Positions 14,401 through 26,875 of a stretch of DNA of 64,000 nucleotides are shown here, one piece after another; position 1 is the first letter of the stretch, and each line of letters opens with the position of its first letter. The notes under the pieces are model-generated. The model was not told the DNA's origin. It ran no database searches and saw only the letters and a program-made list of their open reading frames with translations. The stretch spans positions 45,934,077 through 45,998,076 of the forward strand of contig NC_063044.1 of NCBI RefSeq assembly GCF_018812025.1, in the 5' to 3' direction. The position numbers and the translations under genes were made by a program. The stretch is from Megalobrama amblycephala. Lineage: Eukaryota; Chordata; Actinopteri; Cypriniformes; Xenocyprididae.

Positions 14401-17400
14401 GAAGAGGGTGGAGCTTTAACAGCTCAAGCTTTGGTTGCTCAACAACAACAAAGCTGGAGAATCTCATGCAGCCAAAATGACGATTATCAGTAACGGTGTT
14501 CAGCCTTACTTTATTCAAACCGGAGTCGGACACTGATGGAGAGACTCAGGGAGAAGTTACAACTTTTAGAAAGCATCTGGACATTTCTGAATGGTTATTG
14601 GATAAATTTATGTAGTTGCTGTGGAGTTGATTCAACTCATCTACTATCATGTGCCGTCAATGTTAATCTTTTTTGCAAATCCAGCGTTGAATTGACCCTC
14701 GTTTGTGAAGCAGTCTGGTGTAAAATGACGGCATGACAACAACACTCCACTACAACTCTTCCTCTTCTCTAAAGCAGCCCAACATGGCCTCACCCCTTTG
14801 TTGCGTGTTCTCAGAGGCAGGGTTTATGTAAATTTTAGGGTTAGTGATGTCACTAACCCGGGAATAAGCTTGTTGTAGTCCCTACCAGCCGTTTCTTGTA
14901 GTCCTTAAACAGCGAATTCTTTTAAAGAAAATATCTCCCTTTGCATTGAACTTTGAGCATTGTAACTTTGTAGATGTTGTTTATGCTCAAACAGCAACAT
15001 TACACACTAATGTTAAAAGAAAGTGAAGTTAAAATACTAAAGTTAAAAAAGTTAAATCATAATCAACCACTTTAATCAAAAACCTAAACGTCCCCTCCTC
15101 TATCTAAGGGTATCTTCAGCAACCTGTCACTCACATAAGATTGCAGCGATTAGCAAACAACAAAGATCCACTGATTTTCTGATGGACGACATCAAGGCAT
15201 GCCCTGCTTTTTTCTTCTTCTCAGAGAAGCCGTTTCACTTGGATATACACTGATGAGCCAAAACATTATGCCCACTTGGCTAATATGCTGTTGGTCCACC
15301 GCGTGCTGCAAAAAAAGCGCCGACACACTGAGACATGGACCCTACAAGACCCTTGAAGGTGTGCTGTGGTATCTGGCACCAAAATATTAACAGCAGGTCC
15401 TGTAGGTTGTGAGGGAAGTCTCAGCGGATCAAACTTGTTGGTTCAGCACTTCCCACAGATGCTCAATTGGATTGAGATCTGGGGAACTTGGAGGCCATGG
15501 CAACACCATGGACTCTTCATCATGTTCCTCAAACAATTCCTGAACAATGTGTGCAGTGTGGCAGGTGCATCATCCTGCTGAAAGAGGCCACTTCCACCAG
15601 GGAACACCATTGTCATGAAGGGTTGTACCTGGTCTGTAACAATGTTTAGGTATGTGGCATTTGTCAAGAAACAGGGTTTCCCAGCAGAACATTGCCCAGA
15701 GCATCACACTCCCTCCACCAGCTTGTCGTCGTACCACAGTGCATCCTAGTGCCATCACTTCCCCGGGAAAACGGCACACACGTATAGAGCCATCCACATG
15801 TGGTAAAGGAAAATGGGACTCTTTGGACCAGGCTAACTTCTTCCACTGCTCCAAGGTCCAGTTTGTGGTTTGTGTCTCCTCAGACCGCTGTTAGTAAATT
15901 CTCACCACTGCTAACCGGGAGCAACCCACAAGCCTTGCCAGTTCAGACATACTCTGAACCAGTCACCTTGCCATAACAAATTGGCACTCTTGTCAAAGTC
16001 ACTCAGATTTTTATCCCTGCCCATTTATCCTGCATCCAACACGTTGACTACTAGAACTAATTGTCAGCTTACCCAGACCCTAATATGTGGCCCTGTTAGG
16101 AGATGATCAATGATATTCCTGTGACTGGTCATAATGTTTTGGCTCATCAGTGTATGCCATAATAGAGCAGACAATCACAATGTCAGTTTCATGCCAACTT
16201 TAAGGACATTTGGCTGTGTAAGCTGTTCTTGACACATTTTGCATCCTCCAAACTCATGAAGTTTTTCTATCACGCTTTCAGTGTCTGGCTCAACATATAT
16301 AGACTGACACTCTAAATGCGCAAAATGATTGGCAGGCAGAAATCACCTCAAAGGCGTTCTGATTGGTTAAAAAAAGAATCTGACTGTGACCTGCGACCAC
16401 TTTTATTTGACATAGACTAAGGTGTGATATTCCAGGACAGTTATTGCAGTTACTGCTGTTTTTAGGATGTAGTAGAATTTTCTGCATTCCATTATATCTT
16501 TTTTTTTTTTTTTTTTAAATCTTGCTCAAAAGTTTAAAAATTTAAAATTTAAAAGTTTTAAAATTAAATCACATCTAATTTGTAAATCTGCAGAAATTAT
16601 GGTGTATTTGGTTACATTTAATTGTATTATTTCACTGGTAAGTATAATAATTTATAGGAATGAATAATGAAGTATGGAGATTTAGGTCTGCATGATTTGG
16701 GAAAATATAATTGTGATATTTCTGATAAAAATTATTATTGCATTTTAAAATGAAAATTTTAAATTATTCTTATTAATAATAATAATAATAATAATAAAAC
16801 CTCCAGGTTTGCTGAGTTTGTTTGTAGAGATGCACAATTTGGCCAGAAATGTTGTGATGACATAAATATAAATAATAATAATAATAATAATATTAATCCC
16901 CATTATCATCATCATTAATAATTTTACAAAATTAAAATGTTAAGCAAAATAAAACATTACTATTGTAATATTTCACTGTAAAATGAAGTATTTAATATAT
17001 ATTAAATATTAAAATAATAATTTAATAATAATTTAGTTTTTACTTTACAGCGCTATAAAATTACTTATAGTTTGCTTTCAGATGTTAAAACACCAAGCAT
17101 TTATTTTGACGGAAAACCGTAGGGAGTCCTTAAAACTTCTCTTAAAAAGCTGGTTTATATTGTTCTACTCGATTTCTTCTCATTGTGCCAGTTAACACAC
17201 CTTCTCTCCCTCTTCTTCTTAGATATGGCTGGTAAAGGCTACACATCCATCCGTGAAGAGGCAGTGAGACTGTTTAACTGCCTCCAGCAGTTAGAGTTGG
17301 CCCGCGAGCCCATTCCTCTCATACAGGGCATCCTCCAGACGTGCCTCGACCTCCGGCCGCTCCGAGATGAACTCTACTGCCAGCTCATCAAACAGACCAG

Positions 17401-18879
17401 CGTCACCAAATCAAGTGTGCAGACGCAGCCGAACCCGCAGCTCAGATACTGGCAGCTGCTCACCTGCATGAGCTGCACCTTCCTGCCCAGCTGCAGCATA
17501 CTCAAATACCTGCGCTTTCACCTCAAGAGGTCAGTTACACACAAATAATACACACTTATAATACTCTCAGACAGCGTCGGCATTACATCATAACGGCAGG
17601 GTTAATCTGAAGAATTGCAAGATGAATATATACACTCCACTGGATGTGTACGCTTATTTTCAGTGCAGCCGGATCTCAACATACACACATAAATGTTACC
17701 TAGAAATCCTTGAGTATAAAGACGCACCACTGCCTCCGGTCCTGTGGTTGATTGTGTAGGAAATATGGGATGCCTGAGGTTGACTGGATTGGAATGCTCA
17801 CTTCCCGTTCACTCATTCTTTTCCCCTCCTTGAGGGGTTGGGAAACGGCACAATGCTTTCTGCATCCCATGGCTAATTGACTTTTAAAGTACTCCCAGGC
17901 CGGAGGATAGACAGGGGAGAAGGGCAGAAAATAAAAGAATGGCTAAATAAATGAGTGTGCCGTGAGGAAATGGTGCGTTGACCACAGAGCTTTGATTACA
18001 GAGGCGGCTGGTGTAATGGAGACGGAGGACTCTCTGTTCTCCTGAGGCCCCCAGACGCTTCCCGCATGTGTTTACTTAACGCAATTAGGGCCTACGCCAT
18101 GCATGTGATTACCAAGTAGCTGACACTTCATATCGTAAATAGACAAACTAAACAGAGCGGCCACACAACTTCCCCCTGATTTTTTTGGAGGGAAATTTTG
18201 TGGTTTGGATGTGAAGTTCTGTGAATGGTCCCTGTAAAGTTTGAAATCTTATTTCTTTTAATATCTTCCTCCATGTATCAGGGTTCAAAGTTTGAGTGCG
18301 GACTCCGAGGTTGAGAGCTACGCGTCCTTCATAGCCCAGGCTCTAGAAAAGACGCGTGGCCGTGAGTGCGTGCCCTCTTGGGAGGAGATCCAGGGGCTGA
18401 TGGGAAGGCAGGAGATACTGTGTACTGTGCACTACCCTGGACCAGGCTGCTGCCAGATACCAATCACCTCACACACTACGGCTAATGAGGTATTGCATCA
18501 GTCGTTTCCTCTACAGCAGGGAGTGGGAACCTTAGGCTCATGTGCCACTCTTGGCACAAAATGAAGTCATCATTAGCACACTAACAATAAGAACAAGATA
18601 CATTCATTTTGCAGTTTATTTTATTAGTCATTTTTTTAGTAATGTTAATTGTTCAATTGTCTATTTATGGTCTTAAATTGTTTTGGCAAAAATATTACCG
18701 AATGTGTACTGTATACACATTATTGGATTTTCATATATTTCAATTTATAAACATTGCTTTGTGAACTCTTTGACTTTGTTTCATTTTAACGTGCATTTTT
18801 CTCTCTTTTTTTCGTCAGTGTTTATGCTAATTGAAATAAAGCTGAAATAAAATATATTATTATATTAGATAAAATAATA

Positions 18880-18916
<37 letters not shown>

Positions 18917-21900
18917 TAAGTTTAAGTTTTTTATTTATATTTCATTTCAGCTTTATTTAAATTTTGTCATTTTATTACATATATATAATAAAATAAAATG
19001 ACAAGAGCACAGAACAGAATGACTGAAACTTAAACTTAAATTAAAATAAAAACTGAAAATATACAAATAAAAACAAATTCAAATATTGACTTCAGACTAT
19101 AATAGTATATAAATAAAACAAAAATAACACTGTTTCTTACTCTCATTTTCTCTGTCCAGGTTGTGAGGAAGATGGCGGAACGCCTCGGACTGCAGGACAG
19201 CCGAAACACATTTGCTCTTTTTGAGCAGAATGCATGCTGGGAGAAAGCTATCGGAGGCAGCACCATAATCGCTGATGTCATCACCAGATTTGAAAAGTAA
19301 CTCAGTCTAAATTTCTTCAACCAATTGTATTATGTGGAATACAACAAATAGCTGAATGTACCAAACCTAAAGTACCACATCACTACCAGTTTGTTGGACA
19401 ATTGGACAATACTATGGTATTTTTTAAGTACTGTGTAAAGACCATGTTACATGAATATGGTAATCATTCAGTACCATAATATACGTCAAGGTACCATGAT
19501 ACTACCATCCATGATAGCACCGCAGTACAGTACAGTGCAGATCTGTTTTTTTCTTTATCTTTGATTTATTCACTTTCCCAAAACTTTAGCACACTTTAAC
19601 CAACCCACCCGATACACACACACACTGTGAGAATGGACAAGTGGCTCTTTATTAGTATTCAGTGGTCCAGCAGGCATCTCAAGGTGAGACTGATGTCATC
19701 ACGTTAACTGATGTGGAAGGCAAACTGAAGGAGAGATAAGCCAAGCCAGCCAGAATTCAAGGCATCCGCTTTATTCTGGGAAGTGTGTTTGTATTTGTCT
19801 GTGTGTGCTTTTGCACGTCTCAGTGCCAACTCTTCCCAGAAATGGGTTCATGGACACACGCCTAGTCTTTCTCTTACACTCATATCTGTGTACACACACA
19901 CAAACCCGCGCGTGCAAAACTGCACATGCAGCAGAAAAAGCTGAGCGAATCAGGGTGAGTCATGTGTTGAGAATGATGACATCGCTCTGTTGGGGTGATT
20001 TTAGTCGTGTGTTTAGGGAGCGTTGGAGGATTTAATTTATTATCGCAAGTCTCCTGAGCTACTTAAAGACATGTGGACTTGTGTAAACATAGCTGAAACA
20101 GCTTTAGGGTGCTTAAAGCGATAGTACACCCAAAAATGAAAATTCTGTCATCATTTACAAGTCTCAAGTTGTCCCAAACCTGTATGAATTTCTTTCTTCT
20201 GCTGAACACAAAGAAAATATTTTGAAGAATGTCGGTAACCAAACAGTTTACAGGGTCCACTGACATCCATAGTACTTTTTCACTGGAAGTCACTGGAAGT
20301 CACACAGAATTTAAATTTTTCCCTTTAAAGACACTTTTTTTTTTTTTTTAAATTTACATTTATAGATTAAAAAATATTTAAGAAATAACTAAATCTAAAG
20401 GTTTAATTTTTATTGATGTTATATATTAACATTAAATACTTCATTATATTAAATATTTAAATATATATAAATAATAAATATATTTATAAAAACTTATAAT
20501 ACAAATATTTTTTATTTTTGTTAAATATTAAATGTATATTAAATGCATTATAACAAATAAGTGTAATAAAAAGTATATTAAAGCTATTTAAATTAATAAA
20601 CTATTATTTATATATTCATATAATATAACTGTAATCTAAATTAAAATGCTAAAAGGCCTACAAATATTGTTTTGGACAATGGGGGCCATTCAAGTCACTA
20701 AGATTGAGAACCACTGTAATATAAATAAAAATATAAATAATCTTCATTCTTTATTTATTAAATATCAAATTTAAATAATAATACTAATATATGTAATTCA
20801 TAAAAATAAGTCTTAGAGGGATAGTTCACCCAGAAATGAAAATTTGATGTTTATCTGCTTACCCCCAGCGCATCCAAGATGTTGGTGACTTTGTTTCTTC
20901 AGTAGAACACAAATGATGATTTTTAACTCCAACCGTTGCTGTCTATCAGTCTTATAATGTGGGTCAATGGGAACTTCTTTTATAAGAGTAAATAAAACTT
21001 GCTCAGACAAATCCAAATTAAACCCTGCGGCTCGTGACGACACATTGATGTCCTAAGACACGAAACGATCGGTTTGTGCGAGAAACCGAACAGTATTTAT
21101 ATCATTTTTTACCTCTAATACACCACTATGTTCAACGGCATTCATCACTCGATTCGTTTGGTCTGATCGCACTCTGACAGCGGCAGTGATGTCTCGCGCA
21201 TATACTTCAATGAGTGCCAGACATCACTTCCGCTGTCAGAGCGCGATCAGACATCACTAACGAGTGCTGAACGCAGTTGGACATAGTGGTGTTTTAGAGG
21301 TAAAAATTATATAAATACTGTTCGGTTTCTCGCACAAACCGATCGTTTCATGTCTTAGGACATCAATGTGTCGTCACGAGCCGCAGGGTTTAATTTGGAC
21401 TTGTCTATGCAAGTTTTATTTACTCTTATAGTAGAAGTTCCCATCCACTAGCATTATTTGACTGACAGACGGCAACGGTTGGAGTTAAAAATCATCATTT
21501 GTGTTCTACTGAAGAAACAAAGTCACCTACATCTTGGATGCGCTGGGGGTAAGCAGATAAACATAAAATTTTCATTTTTGGGTGAACTATCCCTTTAAAT
21601 ATAAAAAATGTCAGAGAACATACAAATAGACAAATTTCAAAACTGCATTTTTTTATTTTTTATTTTTTGCAAATGCTTATTTAGGTAAATCTGACAAACT
21701 GCAGACATTTCTTGTTATATTAAGCCATTCTTTGTGATGCACGTTGGACCCCTATAGTGAGGTGTGCATTTTTTGTAGCCCACAAAGTTGTATCTATAGT
21801 GCAAAGTGTATTTGCTTGATGCTTCACATGTACAGTTCTCAGCGTAAATGAGTACACCCCCTCAAGAGTCAAGACTAAACATCTGTTTAAAATTTTGTTC

Positions 21901-23717
21901 TCTAAGTTATATTATTAACCTTACTTTCATGTTATAAGTTAAACGTAAGTTAAAGTCTTGTCAACATTTTTGGAAATTGTTTTTGTGTTCATTGAGATAT
22001 TGTTTACAATGTTACTTTTCAAAGGGGGTGTACTCATTTACTCACTGAGCACTGTATATCTGATCCATATGCCTATTCCATTAACAAATCTCGGTTTCTC
22101 TGTCTTCCAGTTTGTCAGCTAAAGATCCAGACTCTGACTGCCAGTGCCGACTCTGCTTCAAACTCTATTGTCTGTTGGACACCGATAACATCAGTACCGA
22201 CAGCATTGAGTACCTCTTCCTTTATGAGCAGGTAAAACGACACGAGACAGACAGGGACGAGCAGAAATAAAAGTTGAATGTAGATTATTAAGAAAAATAG
22301 CCCTAAAAGAGTCTGACAGAAGCCTAAAAGAGAAATTGCCTTCTGTGGAATGTGTTTTATAAAGGCCTAATAATGGATGTCTTCCTCAGAACATTTGTAT
22401 TACAAGCCATTAATCCACAAGCTGGATAATAAATGCAGGGTTAGTGTAACACAACCCAGTTTGGATTTGTCTGCAGACATCTATTTAAGACATTATATAT
22501 GTGCATGAAAGAAAGAGGGATTTTCCAGTTCTCTCTGTTTGTGTTCAATGTGGACTAGTTTCACACTTGTGTGGATAGATGTGTGTATATCGTCTTTATC
22601 AGTCGAATGAAAAGCAAACATGCAAACCCAACACACTATTGAACTCAGTAAACTTTCCCTTGCTTGACTTCCTCCCTCCCTCCCTCTCTCTCTTTCTGTG
22701 TCAGTGTCATGAGATGGTGGTGCGGGGGCAGCTGCCAGCCTGTGAGGATGACCTTCTTTCTCTGGCGGCGCTGAGACTGCAGTGTCTACTGGGAGATTTC
22801 AGCGCCCTCTCTCCGTACCCACCATTGGAGCAGCTCTTTCCAGCTGAAGTGGTGGAGGCCCGGGCCCTGCTGGCCCCCGTTGATCCCCCTGGCTGCCCTT
22901 CCTTCCCGGGGGGTCTGCTGGCTGGGACACTGTGGGGGCACAAGCGGCGTCAGGAACAGGACCAAAGACTGCGGGCCAAGCTGAGGGAGGAGGGAGCCGT
23001 GGTGATGTCGACCATTTTAGAGCGTTGGAAAGCCCTTGTGGGATACAGTCGCAGAGACAGCATGGCCGCCTATCTCACCATCGCCCGGCAGTGGTCGGGG
23101 TTTGGCTGCACACTCTATGAAGTGGACTTCTACATTGTGAGTGGATGATTAGGCTACTGGTGAAAAGTTTGGAATCATCGAGATGTTTTTGAAAGAAGTC
23201 TCTTATGCTCACAAATTGATTATTTGATCAAAACTACAGTAAAAACAGCAATATTGTCAATTCAACAAAAATATTTAGCAGCAAACCTGATAATAATAAT
23301 AAGAAATGTTTCTTGAGCACCAAATCAGCATATTAGACTGATTTCTGAAGGATCATGTGACATTTTGACATTTTGACTGGTAGTGTACCACAGGATGATT
23401 TTCCCCAAGAATGACAGCGGTGTCTGACATCCTTTTGTGTGTCTTGTAGAGCTCGACAGGAAGCTTCTCTCAGAAGTTGTGGCTGGGTGTGGCGGCTTCC
23501 TGCGTGTCTTTGTATCGTCAGGGCGAAGCCGAAGCGTTGGAGTCTCTACCGATAGGTCAGATCTGTTCCTATGGTGTCTCTGATAGCAACACATTCAGGA
23601 TCACCGCAGGAGATAGAGACCTGCTCTTTGAGACCACAAAGGTAGGAGAGCTCTGACTGGTATCACAATGTTTGTGCATGTGACATGAAATATTCTTCAA
23701 ACCATGCAACTTGTTGA

Positions 23718-23758
<41 letters not shown>

Positions 23759-25656
23759 TTATTTTTTATTTTTTTTTTTTTGAAGTGGTTAGTTACAATA
23801 TTAGTCTGTTAGGTTATTAAAAAAAACGCACCATAACTATGAGCCAAGACTTATGAGCCATACAAGCCAAATCAATAGACCAAAAAGTCTTAGCAAACTG
23901 GAGGTGAGCTCTTTTGACTTGGACCAGTAAGCAACCCATAACACCCTAGCAACACCATAGAAACCACCAAGGACGCCCTATACTATAATACTACAGTATA
24001 TAAATAATACTAAAACACTAACACAGGCAGCCACAAAACCACCCACAATACCTTTGCATTGGAGAAACCACTCATTTTTTTTTTTTTTTCTTCAGGAAAA
24101 TTAAAAGAATCTAGTGCTTTAAGGAATAAAACTATTTCTGTAGCATTTTACATACACACAGATGCCATACGTTTACTCTAGCAATAATGGGCAGATGCGA
24201 TTTGTGTTAGCGTCATGCATTATACTGTTAGGCCAAAATACTCAAGAAGCGTATACCCCTCGTTAACATGACTCGTGATGCCACAGTTCTAAACTAGAAA
24301 GACGTTGACGTCAGAGGGTTTTTATAATGCATACTACAAACCTCCTTCCAGTACTCACACAATACAGGTCAGACCAGCTGTGACTTTCAGTGTGCACACA
24401 TGTGGAAACACTGAGACAACCAGTTTATCTTCTTCTGATATTAGCTTCAGGCTCACGCCCATCCTGTGCCTCACTCCTATGTGTTTTACCTCATGAATCT
24501 CTTGAGTTCTCATGCCAAAATACATCTACGTGCCTCCTGAGTGATGCAAGAATTTCTATTTTAGCTTACACATACACTTTTAATGACAGTTATTGCCAGC
24601 CATCAATGGTCGCCCAGAGTTGTTCTGAAAAGTCTTATAAAAATCAATATGACAAATTAAAAGTCAGTACATCTGTCAATTGCGGTTTCATTTAAATTCA
24701 TTTATATAGCACTTTCTACTATATGTACCAAAAAATAGTGCCCCTTATAAAATCCCCTTATATAAATTATACATATATACTTTTCATAACATTTAACAAT
24801 AAGGTTCATTTGTTAACATTAGTATTAACTAACATGAACTAACCATGAGCAATACATTTATATTTACGGTTATCTTCGTTATCATTAGTTAATGAAAATA
24901 CAGTTGTTTATTGTTTGTTCATGTTAGTTCAAAGTGCATTAACTAATGTTAACAAGATTTTAATTATGTATTAGTAAATGTTAAAATTAACATTAACAAA
25001 GATTAATACATGCTGTAGAAGTGCAGTTCTTTCTTAGTTTAACTCAAGTAGTTGACTAATCTTACTAATGAAACCTAATTGTAAAGTGTTACCAAAATAT
25101 TAAAACATCACATTGTTTCACACTACATACAATACAGTTCAGAAGTTGAGAAGATGCTTTTATTCAGCAAGGATGCATTATGGTTTCCACATAAATTTTA
25201 AGCAGCACAGCTGTTTTCAACATTAATGCTTTCTTGAGCAGCAAATCATCATATTAGAATGATTTCTGAGGGATCATGTGACACCGAAGACTGGAGTGAT
25301 GATGCTGAAAATTCAGATTTGACTTCACAGGAATAAATTACATTTTAAAAATGCATTCAAATAGAAAAGTTATTTTTAAAGTGTAATAATATTTGACAAT
25401 ATTACTGTTTTTACTGTGTGTACAGAGTCATTGTACTAGTGTAAAGTGCAAAGCACTGTAACAAATTTCACAGTGGAAATTTACTAAAGTCATTTCTCTC
25501 TCTCTCTCTCTTTCTCAGCTGACTGAGATCATGCAGCTGATGAATGCTTACTTCAGTGCCACCCGTCGCCAGCTAGGCAAAGATGACTGCATCTCCATAG
25601 AAACAAACCCTAAGCTCCACCCCTCCCTACTTGAGCTCCCCTCTCACCCGGTGTGA
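7758..25656 (+). CDS. plekhh3: Pleckstrin homology, MyTH4 and FERM domain-containing protein H3 (5' partial, 11 exons)
   Basis: Coding exons, joined with matching phases: 7758(or 7766)-7846, 9952-10134, 12359-12516, 13688-13811, 17223-17529, 18282-18489, 19160-19296, 22111-22231, 22705-23136, 23450-23641, 25519-25656 (TGA at 25654-25656), about 695 codons. A PH domain starts at 'VLVKGWLLRE' (exons 1-3). MyTH4 covers exons 4-6, with the family-typical 'LRDELYCQLIKQT' and 'RYWQLLTCMSC'. FERM F1 begins at 'ILCTVHYPG', F2 lies in exons 8-9, and the PH-like F3 lobe in exons 10-11 ends near 'LTEIMQLMNAYF'. This is the PLEKHH3 order; PLEKHH1/2 have two PH domains and an N-terminal coiled coil. The family is a likely cytoskeletal or membrane adaptor without a motor, and its exact role is poorly known. 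The first exon seen starts inside the protein, because human PLEKHH3 has an N-terminal segment before the PH domain; that part is upstream or in an exon I could not recognise. The gene converges on tubg1. Confidence 0.93.
8155..8385. repeat. Interspersed repeat with 'CCTTACCCTAACC' motifs
   Basis: The segment runs from 'CTTTGTGAGGACATTC' to 'AATTGGGGACATACC'. It contains several degenerate CCCTAA-like motifs. Interspersed repeat is inferred from style and from similar CCCTAA content at 56240-56270. Confidence 0.35.
8407..8487. repeat. (TATTA)n pentanucleotide microsatellite
   Basis: About 15 perfect 5-bp units in plekhh3 intron sequence. Confidence 0.9.
8587..8860. repeat. Interspersed repeat, 'TCACATGATCCTTCAGAAATCATTCT' family, copy 1
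   Basis: Shares the cores 'ACATGATCCTTCAGAAATCA' and 'AAAAATACAGTAAA' with copies at 23195-23385 and 25140-25425. All three are within plekhh3 introns. No coding capacity. Confidence 0.7.
10176..10376. repeat. Short palindromic repeat with 'TACCTTTAG' ends
   Basis: The left 'ACCTTTAGTGG' pairs with the right 'CACTAAAGGT'. Probably a small MITE in plekhh3 intron 2. Confidence 0.45.
10594..10852. mobile_element. TTAA-flanked MITE (Angel-like termini)
   Basis: The left end 'TTAAAGGGATAGTTCTGTC' and right end 'TGGGTGAACTATCCCTTTAA' are inverted repeats. Non-coding. Confidence 0.75.
11349..11459. repeat. (TG)n then (AC)n microsatellites in inverted arrangement
   Basis: A (TG)n run near 11347-11367 is followed by (AC)n at 11405-11458. 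'CATGTGCCATGTGAATA' between them and 'TATTCACATGGCAG' after them are also inverted, so the locus can fold back. Confidence 0.8.
12327..12354. repeat. (TG)14 tract immediately before a plekhh3 splice acceptor
   Basis: Fourteen TG units followed by ACAG and then exon 3 at 12359. It replaces the normal pyrimidine tract at that position. Confidence 0.9.
14223..15075. mobile_element. Non-autonomous DNA element, 'AAAGGGGACCTATAATG' family
   Basis: It begins 'TTTAAAGGGGACCTATAATGCCCC' and contains 'CAAGATGTAATGTAAGTCT' and 'GTTTCAGCTCAAAATACCCCA', which reappear at 63443 onward and (terminus only, inverted) near 37795. An open frame inside (14536-14736) has no recognisable domain. Lies in plekhh3 intron 4. 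The right boundary is approximate. Confidence 0.65.
15248..16152 (-). mobile_element. Tc1-like transposon, decayed, with intact TIRs and TA duplication
   Basis: The terminus 'CACTGATGAGCCAAAACATTATG' is mirrored exactly by 'CATAATGTTTTGGCTCATCAGTG', each flanked by TA (15246-15247, 16153-16154). Minus-strand frames carry transposase fragments ('FQQDDAP', 'SIQLSI'), broken by frameshifts and shortened: at 905 bp it is smaller than a full ~1.3-kb element. It lies in plekhh3 intron 4. Confidence 0.85.
18886..18911. repeat. (TA)n in an AT-rich foldback
   Basis: Short (TA)n flanked by related AT-rich segments: 'AGCTGAAATAAAATATATTA' at about 18840 and 'ATTTCATTTCAGCTTTATTT' at about 18940 are inverted. 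Confidence 0.6.
20113..20328. mobile_element. TTAA-flanked MITE (Angel-like), mostly one arm
   Basis: The start 'TTAAAGCGATAGTACACCC' and end 'CCCTTTAA' bracket one typical arm ('AATTCTGTCATCATTTAC', 'CAAACCTGTATGAATTTC'). The second arm is largely missing. Confidence 0.65.
20813..21598. mobile_element. 786-bp near-perfect hairpin element
   Basis: The left arm 'AGAGGGATAGTTCACCC' and right arm 'GGGTGAACTATCCCTTTAA' continue as inverted copies for about 390 bp each, with only a few percent mismatches by eye, meeting near 21205. Shared arm blocks include 'GCTTACCCCCAGCGCATCC', 'GCGGCTCGTGACGACACATT' and 'AAACGATCGGTTTGTGCGAG'. It has no coding capacity and sits in plekhh3 intron 7. A recent foldback-type insertion is the best explanation. 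Confidence 0.85.
21833..22054. mobile_element. 222-bp Tc1-derived MITE
   Basis: The ends 'CAGTTCTCAGCGTAAATGAG' and 'CTCATTTACTCACTGAGCACTG' are inverted and flanked by TA. The interior 'TTTTGTTCTCTAAGTTATAT' and 'TGTTATAAGTTAAACG' match the terminal repeats of the Tc1-like element at 59532-60840. No transposase sequence. Located 57 bp before plekhh3 exon 8. Confidence 0.8.
23195..23385. repeat. Interspersed repeat, 'ACATGATCCTTCAGAAATCA' family, copy 2
   Basis: Inverted relative to nothing nearby. It contains 'AACTACAGTAAAAACAGCAATATTG' and 'GATTTCTGAAGGATCATGTGACA' (reverse complement of the core in copy 1). It lies between plekhh3 exons 9 and 10. Confidence 0.65.
23718..23755. repeat. (TA)n followed by poly-T
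   Basis: (TA)n run followed by 'TTTTTTATTTTTTATTTTTTTTTT' style sequence; plekhh3 last intron. Confidence 0.85.
24799..25099. mobile_element. MITE with 'AATAAGGTTCATT...AATGAAACCTAATTGTAAAGTGTTACC' ends
   Basis: The left 'CAATAAGGTTCATTTGTTAACATTAGT' pairs with the right 'ACTAATGAAACCTAATTG'. The right terminus 'GTAAAGTGTTACC' is complete while the left is shortened. The interior is rich in 'TTAACATTAG' repeats. Common fish element type, non-coding. Confidence 0.65.
25140..25425. repeat. Interspersed repeat, 'ACATGATCCTTCAGAAATCA' family, copy 3
   Basis: 'GATTTCTGAGGGATCATGTGACACCGAAGACTGGAG' style core on this strand matches copy 1 in reverse. It ends about 100 bp before the last plekhh3 exon. 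Confidence 0.65.
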
Positions 25657-26875
25657 AGAGAGAACGACTCGCTCGCTTGCACACACGCACACACTGGCTC
25701 TGACTGATGTACACGTGCATATGCAGTCCTGGCTGATTGCTTCCCTGTGAGGAGCTTTGCAAAGAGGACTAACTCAGATGAGACTGAAAGGAGCAGATGC
25801 TGTGGAAATGGAGGAGGAGTGGAAGGTGTCCAGGGAGCCACAAACAGGAGAGCAGGTTCAGGAACTCACTTTGCTACACCGCCAGCCAAATCCAGAAAGG
25901 ACATGGGGCCCTCGATGGCCCCTGCCACCTGGGAGCCCGCCAAATATCACAGAAAGGAAAATAGCGTGACTTGAGAGATGAACTGTGCAAAAAAAATAAT
26001 TTTCTTAAGGAGTATTTTGGTCTTGTTTTTTAGTATTTAAATCTTGAAACATCCTTAAAACAACATGAATATACTTTTACTTAATTAGAAAAATTGACAT
26101 TTTCATTTTACTCATTTTTAGACTAACTTTTCAAGGAATTCACCTTGAATTAAGTTCCTTTTCTTATTATTGTGTTATCTTGTTTTAAGGATGTTCATTT
26201 TTTTTTTTTTTTTGGAAAACAAGGCAAAAATCTCTCTTTTTTTTTTTTTCTTTTTTTTTGCAGCGACATCTTTATATTCCACTACAGGAAGATGACACAA
26301 ATATGTTGCCACTGCACTCACGCATACACAGTTGCTGCGCTTTAAACACTCCTTTCAAAACTCTGGCCTGGCTCGCTGTTAAATTCGTTCATCAAACCTT
26401 AAATGATAGTCGGTGGAAGTCACGTTCATGCCGCCCTTCAGAACTGTCCATTACCGAACCGACAGTGGTGCATGTGTGCGTGAGAGACCGATTTGAATAT
26501 TTTAAGCTGTAGAAACCAAAGGATCTTTAGCTCATCTGAATGATGCGAGTGTATTTGTGAAATGCTTTGAGCCTTACCTGGTGCTGCTTGACTTTGCTGT
26601 TAGCTTACGGTAACTCTGCACTGTGCGTCCTGTAGCCACAACAGCCTCAGATCTTTAGATCTGGTTAAAACCAACTAACTAACAAGACACCCTATTGCAG
26701 CCTGATACCTGTGAAGGTAAATGGCATTTTGACATTTTCAAAAAATGACAATTTTGGTTCAAACCAAGTTTCCCAGACCTCTCGAACACACTTTGAAACA
26801 CTGAAGATAGACAAATAATAAACACTATTGATATGCAACATTATCATCCCATATTCTAAAGATATTACCTTTCCA
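25657..26875 (+). other. plekhh3: Probable plekhh3 3' UTR / downstream region
   Basis: Sequence directly after the stop codon. No AATAAA close to the stop stands out; candidates are GCAATAAAAC at 27665 and TAATAAAAAG at 28231. Open frames of 70-84 codons at 25747-26512 show no domain. A UTR of 2 kb or more is possible. Confidence 0.4.

Noticed and set aside
14536..14736. 66-codon plus-strand frame
   Set aside because: Lies inside the 14223-15075 repeat and has no family resemblance.
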